Positions 19,031 through 28,000 of a stretch of 64,000 nt of DNA are shown here, piece after piece. Position 1 is the first letter of the stretch. The number at the start of each line of letters is the position of its first letter. Origin of the DNA: Elusimicrobiota bacterium (GTDB lineage Bacteria; Elusimicrobiota; Endomicrobiia; Endomicrobiales; Endomicrobiaceae); contig JAFXOV010000016.1 in the NCBI GenBank assembly GCA_017528425.1, positions 24,381 through 88,380 on the forward strand, in the 5' to 3' direction. Under the pieces are notes generated by a model. It searched no databases and was not told the origin of the DNA. It was given only the letters and a program-made list of their open reading frames with translations. A program made the position numbers and the translations under genes.

Positions 19031-22000
19031 ATGATAATAAAATTTATAAAGAAAAAGTTCGATTTAATAAAAATTTGTGCGGTTTTTACAACAATATGTT
19101 TTGTTGTATCAACATTGGGTGCAAACCTATATGCCATACCATTGGCAGAAAATGCAAATCAAAAATACGAAGATGTTTTTAACAAAGCAAGCAGCATAAG
19201 TGCCGAATACGGAAAAATAACATCAAGCAGAGACGGTAACAGCGATATAACCATAATAAATATACAAGATTTGCATTGTCATCCTCAAACACAAAGAAAT
19301 ATATCTAAAATAATTGCACAGATTGCCGAAAAATATAATTTAAAAGAAATCTATGTTGAAGGCGGATACGGGAACATAGATTTAAATTGGTTAACATCAA
19401 TAAAAGATGAAAATATAAGAAAACAAGTAGCGGAAAAGTTGTTGGAAGAAGGATTATTAACCGGAAGTGAATACTATAAATTAACAAGCGGTAACAAAGA
19501 TGTAGAACTTAAAGGTATAGATGAAGAAGATCTTCACAGAGAAAACGTAAAGAGATTAGCATGGATTATAGAAAACCAAGGTAAATATAAAGATGTAATA
19601 AAAAAAGTAGAAAACGAAATAAATATATTGGAAAAAATGTATGTAAACAGCAGAAACGAAAGGTTCAACAGAGACATAGAAAAGTATTTAACAAGCGAAA
19701 TAGATACAAGAAGATTTTACAGACAGCTGATAAAATATGTTAAAGATATTAATGCCAATCCGGATAAATATAACAATATAACCGCAATAAGATTGGAAGA
19801 TTATCCGAACATAGTTAAGTTTATTACATTAAGAAAAATATCAAAAGATATAGATGTAAGAAAAGTAACGCAACAGTTACAAGCAGTAATAAACGAATTG
19901 AAAAACAGATTGCCGTACAACATATACACACAATTACTAAAAGAAACAGAAAATTTAAGCGATAGTCAAAAAGTTGTAGAGTTGGTAACGTCATTATGTA
20001 AAAAAGAAGGAATAGATTTAGAGTATAAATATAAAGCTTTAAATGATTTCTTACAAAGCAATGAAATAAACAGAGAATTAAATACCGTAGAGTTGGTTTA
20101 TGAAGAAAGGCAATTAATAACGGAAATAAGAAAAGCTCTTTCTTATAACAATGAAGAATATGAAATAACTTTTGTGTCAGATTTCAGCAGATTTTTTAAA
20201 GATTATTTGGAATATAAATTGACCGATGCCGATTGGAAATATTTTGAAAGCGGATATGAACAATTCAGACAGTTATATGCCAAATATGCAACGATAGACA
20301 GAATAAGAGAAATAGAAAAAGAATTTACGGAGCTTAACAAATATTATGAAATTAATGATATAAGAAACGAGGTATTTGTAAACAATCTTTTACAAGATAA
20401 ACATCCCGATGTTACAGAACAATCAAAATTCAGAGAAGACGAAGAAATATTAAAGGGCTCAAAAGAAGTAATAATAGCTGTAACCGGCGGTTTCCACAGT
20501 AACGCACTGGAAGATATTTTGCAGGCAAAAGAAGTAAATACAATAGTAATCACTCCGTCGATATTTGAAGGAATCGAAAAAGCAACAAAACAATATAAAG
20601 GAATAATAAAAGAACAAAGTAAAGAATTTCAACACCAAGCATTAGCATACAGAATTCTTTCTTCTTTGAATGGTCAGGAACAAAAAATTTATTTGTATGG
20701 AGCATTGAAATCTTTATTGGGTGATAATATTAATAAATTAAAAGAGGTTTTAGGTGAAGATGTTGACTTGGATTCTTTGGAAAAGGAACTTCAAAATTTA
20801 CAATTATCTTCTGACGAACAATCTCAATTAAAAGTAAGCAGAACAACTCAATTTTTGGAATCCGTAGTAGATGCTATCATAAACGAACCTTTGTTCCCGA
20901 AGGAAGGTGGCAAAGCTGTTTTTGTACCGAATGTAAATAAAATAATATTAAAGGTATCGGAAACTTTAGTTGATGCCGGAATATTTTTAAGTAACGGACC
21001 GATTTTTGCTGCAGAACAGCAAGGATTACCATATTTAAAAGAAATAGCTCCCGAAATATATTCAAGAATGCCTGCCTTTATACAAGAAGCCTTGTTTGCA
21101 ACGGAAGTATTTGCAATTGAAGAAAGTGCTGTTGAAGAAGATATCGATGAAGAAGTTCCTGAAAAATCGGAAACGGTTATTGAGGATGAAGAAGTTTATT
21201 CAAGTTATTTTTATGAAGAAGAAAAGGCGGAACTTTTAGAAAGAGTTAGAGATAAAAATAAACCTTTTCCTGTTGATCAGGATTTGGTGTTTTCAGTTTT
21301 TGAAAAAATGATTGTTCCTTTTATAGAAGATAATAATGTGGACAATCTTGACGAACATTATGAAGATTTTTTAAGAAAACTCTTTTCCTTGCAATCAGAG
21401 AATCTAAATTTTTTAAATGACAAAATGGATGCTCAATCCATCAAAGATTTACTTGTTTATTATGATGCAGAAGTAATAGATAAAAATTTAACTGATTTGT
21501 TGGCAAGATATAGTAAAAAACTTTCAAGTTTAAAAGATTTTAGCAGAATAGTTTTTTTGTTTGAAAATATAGAAAAATTAAATTCTCTTTCCGAACAAGA
21601 CTTTGATTATTTTATGGATTTACCGAGGCAAATTTTTGTTTATGTTTGGGGAAAATCAGAAGATTCTTCTCAATTGAAAACTAAAATTACAGCAGGAAAG
21701 ATATTTTATCCTAAAAAACGTTTCAAGACTTTTGATAGAGATTTAGCAAAAGCTTATTTCGCAAATGCTGAAAAATTAGAAAGTCTTGATGAATCATATT
21801 ACGAACGTTTCATCGGTCTCAATAAAGAAGCTCAAATTTTCATTTTAGATAATGTAAAAAGTTCTTTCGATATAGAAAGAATATTTGAGTTTAGTGACGA
21901 ATTGTTTAGTGACAAAAATAAAATTTCTTCGAATTTTGACGAAAAGGTTAAAGATTTTACAGATGTAAGATTTAAAGCTTTGGTTAAATATATTTCTTCT

Positions 22001-25000
22001 GTAGACGATATGAGTTTCTATGATAAATTATTTAGTGTTGATTATTATGGTCAAAAGGATATATTCGGTGATTATGATAAAAGAAGTCAAAAAGTATTGA
22101 AAATAATTGTTGATAGTATAGACGATGCTAATTTTATAAAAGAGTATCTGTTGAATCCCGAGTATAAGAAAAAGTACAGCTCTTTGTTCAGAAGATTGGT
22201 TGAATTAAAAATAGAAAATGTTGCTGTTGAAAACGATTATTTAGCATTAAAACTTTTGACAGATGAAAACTTTAACAAAGCATTAGATGATTCGAAAATA
22301 CATGTCGGTGTTCCGACATCTGCTATATTAGTTGCAAGATATCATGCCGCAATAGCCGTTTCAAGATTCATATATGATGGTGCTGAAGGTGAAATAAAAG
22401 ATTATGATATTTCTGAACATAAAGAATTAATAAAGGAAATTACCGATTTATATATTTTATTATTAAGGGCAGCCGACGGCAATGTTGTTATGGATTCAAA
22501 AACGAAAATATATGTCCTTTGTAACGATGAAAAAAACAAGGACAGACTTACTGACAGATTTAATACTGCTTCCATAGAAAGGATGGCAAAATTAGCAGGT
22601 GTAGAAACTCCCATTATAACATATCTTAGAAAAGATAACCTTTATGCTAAGGATGCATGGCTGGACCAAATCGAAGAGTTAGTCTTAGCTTCCGATGCCA
22701 AAGCTTATTTCTTATTTAACGGACATGGAGAAAAAAACAGATTGTGTGTTAAAAACGGCGAAGAATATATTTCTGCCGAAGAGTTGGCAGATCGTTTGTT
22801 TAACTTAGCAACAAGACCGGGAAACCCTGTAGATTTAAGAAGAGTAACAATAGATTTAAGTTGTTGTCATTCTTATTTCTTTGCAAGAGATGTATATAAA
22901 TTATTAGAAGAAAAATTCAAAGACAATCCGGATAAAGAATCTTATCCCACAATAATAACAGCAGCAGGGCTCGAAACGGAAGTTGGGTATACACGTATCG
23001 GAGCAGGTGCAGTCACTTTGTCGAACTTACATGACGGTATTTTAACAGTATTAAACAAAAGAACAGAGCCAGCTCCTATAACACTTGGTATGTTGGCGTT
23101 GTCTGAATATCAGTTCAGTTTATCTAATATTACAATGTTTACATCTTTCTCCGATGAAACATTATTAGAACGAATTGCTGAAACAAAAAAACATATTAGT
23201 GCCGCTTTCAAAGATTCTAAAGGAAAAGCTATAGAAGTAGAATCTAAAACTTCAGACCCAAGAGTTAAACTAAAGACGAAAGTACCGAATTTACCTATAT
23301 TTGGTTTTGAAGCTTCCATTTTCAAAGAGGACAACTATGCTCCGATATGGGAAGAAGTTGTTTACAGGTTTGCTCCTGCACTCATGCTTACAATTTTAAT
23401 ATCTGTTACAATGATGTTTGCTCCGGCGGGATTTGTTTTATTTACAAAAATAGGATTTGCAGTTATTTTGACATTATTTCAAACAATATTTGTGAAAGCT
23501 CATATAGTAACGGATTGGCTGAGAGCAAAAGATTCCGGCGGAGAGAAATCTTCCGAAGAAGTTCCCGAAACTTCAATCTCTGATAAACAAAGCAAAACTG
23601 TTGATTTAGGGAAAGTTTTTGAGAAAGATTTAACTTTCGAAGATAAAATAAATAAAATTTTTAAAACAGTAAAAGAAAGATTATTTGCCGTATTTTCCGA
23701 TTCCAAAGATGCGGAAAGTTTTAAAATTTTTTACAAGACCAATAAAATTGCTGCCGAACATAAAGATGGTCTTATCATACCTACAATAGCTTTTACCATA
23801 CCATATGTAGTCGTAATGTGTTTCTTCCCTTCAATCCAAGCTGTTATGATAGCAACCATAGTATCAATGGCTTTACATGCAATAAATAATATAGTAGCAA
23901 AAATAATTAAAGAAAAAGGTTTGTTGCAAAAAAAGAAAAGAGATATAGATTTTCAAGATATTCAAAGAAGAATAAAACACATTAAACTTCTTATTGAAAA
24001 TCCTAATGTGGAAAGAGACTTGCCGGAACTTAAAGAAGGTTCTTTTGTTCTAAAATTCGGATTGGCGAGAAAAGCCGAAAGAAGAGCAGAATCTTTGTTG
24101 GAGTATGAAAAAATAAGAATATTTTTCATTAATAGACTTAAAGATGAAATGGCTAAGAGAGAAGAGATAAAAGCAGAGCTGGAAACAATAAAAAAAGCAA
24201 GAAAGACTAAAAAGAATAAAGCAAAAATACAAGAGTTAGAAGAACAATTAGAGATAATGGAGAAAGAATATCCTCGAATATATAATGAATTACTTTTTGC
24301 CGATACAAAAGAAGTAGAGAAAACAATAGATAAGATAGATGCTCTTTTATCTATCTTTGAAGAAATAGATATTATATTGGACAATATAGAAAATTTTAAA
24401 CGTGAAAATGCTGACGATGAAGATGCCTACAAAGAAATAAAAGCATTAGAAGAAGATTTCTTAGATTTTGCAGAAAATACTTTCATGAACAGTTTAATGT
24501 CTTTGTATAACAATCAAAAAACAACCGGAATCCACGTAAGAAGAGTGGTGGGTGATTCCAATTTGATCGGAACAAAGATGCTTTCAAGTAATAATGTAAG
24601 AATGATGTATAAATTAATGCTTTCTTCAATATTGCATGATATAGGCAAAAATTTAGTTCCTTTACAAATTCTTGACAAGCAAGGTTCTTTTGATCGTTTG
24701 GAAAGAAATATAATGGAATTTCATGTTGTTTTTGGCGGTATTATATTAAGAAGTTCGATATTGAGAAGGCTATCATACACAGCAGAAAACCACCATCGTT
24801 ATACCCTCAAAACAAAAATGGATGATTTAGGAAAAGAAACAGAAGTGGGTGATTTACATATACCAACAATTTCTTCTCTTGATGAAGAAAAGGAAGAACA
24901 GATTGAAAGAATTGTTAAATTTTTGGAAGAAATAAATCCTGATTTATCGTTTGATTCTGCAAGCCAATATCCGAAAAGCTTGGAAGATATCAAAAGTATA

Positions 25001-28000
25001 TTGGAAGATAATGATATGGATTTAACCGAATCTCAGCAAGAAAAACTTGATGATTTGTTACGTGAAGTAGAACAAATTGAAGAAGAAGTATTGATTGCGA
25101 AGATAGTTTCTCTCGCTGATGTCTTTGAAGCGGTAAGTCCGAAATTGTCTTTTGATTCGGAAAGGACATATCAATTCCCGCAAAAGATAAGGGATATTTC
25201 CAGTATGTTGGAAAATATAGATATAGATTTGACGGAGTCTCAAAAGAGAGAAGTGATTGTTTTGTTGGCCGAAATAGCTCAAATAGACAGTGAAGAAGAT
25301 GTAACAAAGAAAAAAGAGATGGAACAAGCTTTTATAAAGAAAGTTCTGTACAATCGCAGCAGAAGTTTTGTTATAAATTATATAAGAGAAAAGAACTATG
25401 ACAGTGTTAGAGCAAATGCTTTTAAAATAGTATTTACAAAGTCTCCTCAAGAGGTCTTCAAAGAACTCGGAAAAACAGAAGAAGAATTTATGGCTGACTT
25501 TGAAAATGATCCTAAAGGAACCATAGATGAATGTATGAGTTTGGTAGATGCGGACAAATTCGAATTTGATTCAGATGTTATAAGAGCATTTTTAGAGTTT
25601 TATTTCAGTTCTGAAGATATTAGAGTAAATAATGCGATATTAGAAAGTTTAAATAAGGGTGAAGAAAATAGATTTATCGTATATATAAAAGATGCTTTAT
25701 ATTCTTTATATAAACTCCAAAGAAGTGTTAATAGAATGTTAGTCAGATTTACTCCTGTGATAGCATCTGTTTTCCGCGGTTTAGGTGAACAAAAAGAAGG
25801 TGTTTCCATAAAAGAAAAATTCAATATAGATACTGTTATAAATTATACTGTTACAATTAAGAGAAGAAACGGCGATACGCATTTTCTTTATTTTGATGAA
25901 AAAGGCTTTCAACAAATGGGAAGAGATTCAGGTATCACAATGTCAATGGGAAGTTACGGAATACAAGAAATTAAATACGATGAAGACGGCAAAATCGTTG
26001 ATATAATACTTGAACCGGGAGCGACGATAGATACAGATGCTTCCGGAGGGGAAATTCTTGTCGGCAGCGAAGCGGAAAATCTTTCATTTGAAGATATAGA
26101 GGAACAAATAAAAGAAAATTATGAAAGAAAACATCATCAGAAATTGGAACAAGAAGGATTTTTGTTAAAGCCGATAATGGAAGATACGGGTACTACAGAA
26201 AAAGTAGATGTTTACTTGGATGATGATGTAAAAACAATTTTAGCCACTATAGAAGATGCAATAAATAACAATAAATTGATGGTAATTCATGTATTTAAAG
26301 AAGGATTCAAAACACAGAATTTATCTTTGTGGCAGAGATATCAAAAATACAAAGTAGTTTATGGTCTTTTAGATTCAAGAAGTAAGTTTGAATCAACTTT
26401 TTCAAAAACTTCAGAAATAGAAGAACAATTCTTAAAACAAATTGAAGATGGTTTATCCGAAGAAGAAAGAGATATGGAGTGGATAAAGAGAAATGCGGCA
26501 AAAACGTTTTTTGCCTTAAGAGAAATATTAAAGAATAATTTTGATCATGGTAATTTAGGTTTGTTTGAATATCCTATTGCTTTACATATTTCTAAAGATG
26601 ACAACGGTAGAGTAACGGAATTTTCTACATATAATCTTTCTACAAAGCCTATAGCACTTGATAGAGCCGAAGAAAAATCTCTCTCGGATTTAATGTATGA
26701 GGCTTATATTTCCGGTTCCCATAAAGGTACGGAATATATGACGGACAGCTTCTTTACAAACTTGGAATATGGTGATGACATAAAAATATCGGTTGGTGAA
26801 GAAAATTATAGAATTTATAGAACTAAAGTCACATTAAAAACCGAGTGGGAACAAGAACAGGCATTAGAGAAATATAATCAATACAGACAAGAAAAAGCGG
26901 AAGAAAGACGAAAATATGAAGAGGCTTCCGAGGCTGAGAAAAAAGCAATAGACAAGAAACAAATGCAAGCTGCTTGGGACGATTTCTGGGGTTTACAAAC
27001 CAGAGATACGGTAAGCAGATTATATAACAGAGGATTGAAAAAATATTTAAGACAATATTTAAAACGAACCGGGAAAACAGTTGAGAATTTAACGACAGCA
27101 GAAACATACTCAATAAGGCAAAAGGCCGAGAAATACAGATATACTATTCCGGGTTTGGTGTATGGTGTATTTCTGGAAACTTTTGCATTATGGAAATCGG
27201 ATTTTATTGATAAACATGGCTTTAATTCTTCAATAAGAGGCGGTATGATCGCCGTTGTTTGGACGATAAGAGCCTTGTCGATAGGTATAGGGATTACTAC
27301 TGCTATTCTTTCTTTTTCCGCATTATCTCTTCCAGCTTTTTTAATGCCTATAGTTTTTACGGCAATTCTTGGCACAACCACAATATCTTCAAGTTTTATA
27401 ATTCACTTATTATGGAATATCGGTGTCGTTCTAACGAATAATAAAAGTTTGTTCTCACAACCGCAAGGAGAACTGATAGCGGCAATAACTCCTTATTTGA
27501 GTATTCCTAAAATAAATGGAATTTTCAATACTGTCGGTAATCACTTTTCTATAAAAGAAAAAGATGCTGCAACAGGAGTAGAAAGAGTAGATGTTTATTC
27601 TAAACAGATATTAGAGGATCTAAAAAAAGGAATAATAAACTTACCTACAGATGTTCAAGTTTCTTTAATTAGGTTATTTAATGGTGAGTTTAATGAAAAA
27701 GATAATAAGGTAATACATGATTATGTATTTGTTGGCGTTAGAGATAGTACCACGCAAGAAGAAAGAGAAAAATATATAAAAATGTTCTCCGTGATATATG
27801 CATATAAAACATGGGAAGATTTAAAAAGAACTAATCCCGGTAAAATTAAAACAAGTAGTGACGGGACGGAATATATTGAAGCTGCAAATAATATTATTTT
27901 AACTTTTGATAATTGGGTACATATATGTGATGCTCATTGCATATTAACGAGCGGCAATGAAGAAGTTCCAAATCGATATTCTTCGACACGAGTAGCTTTT

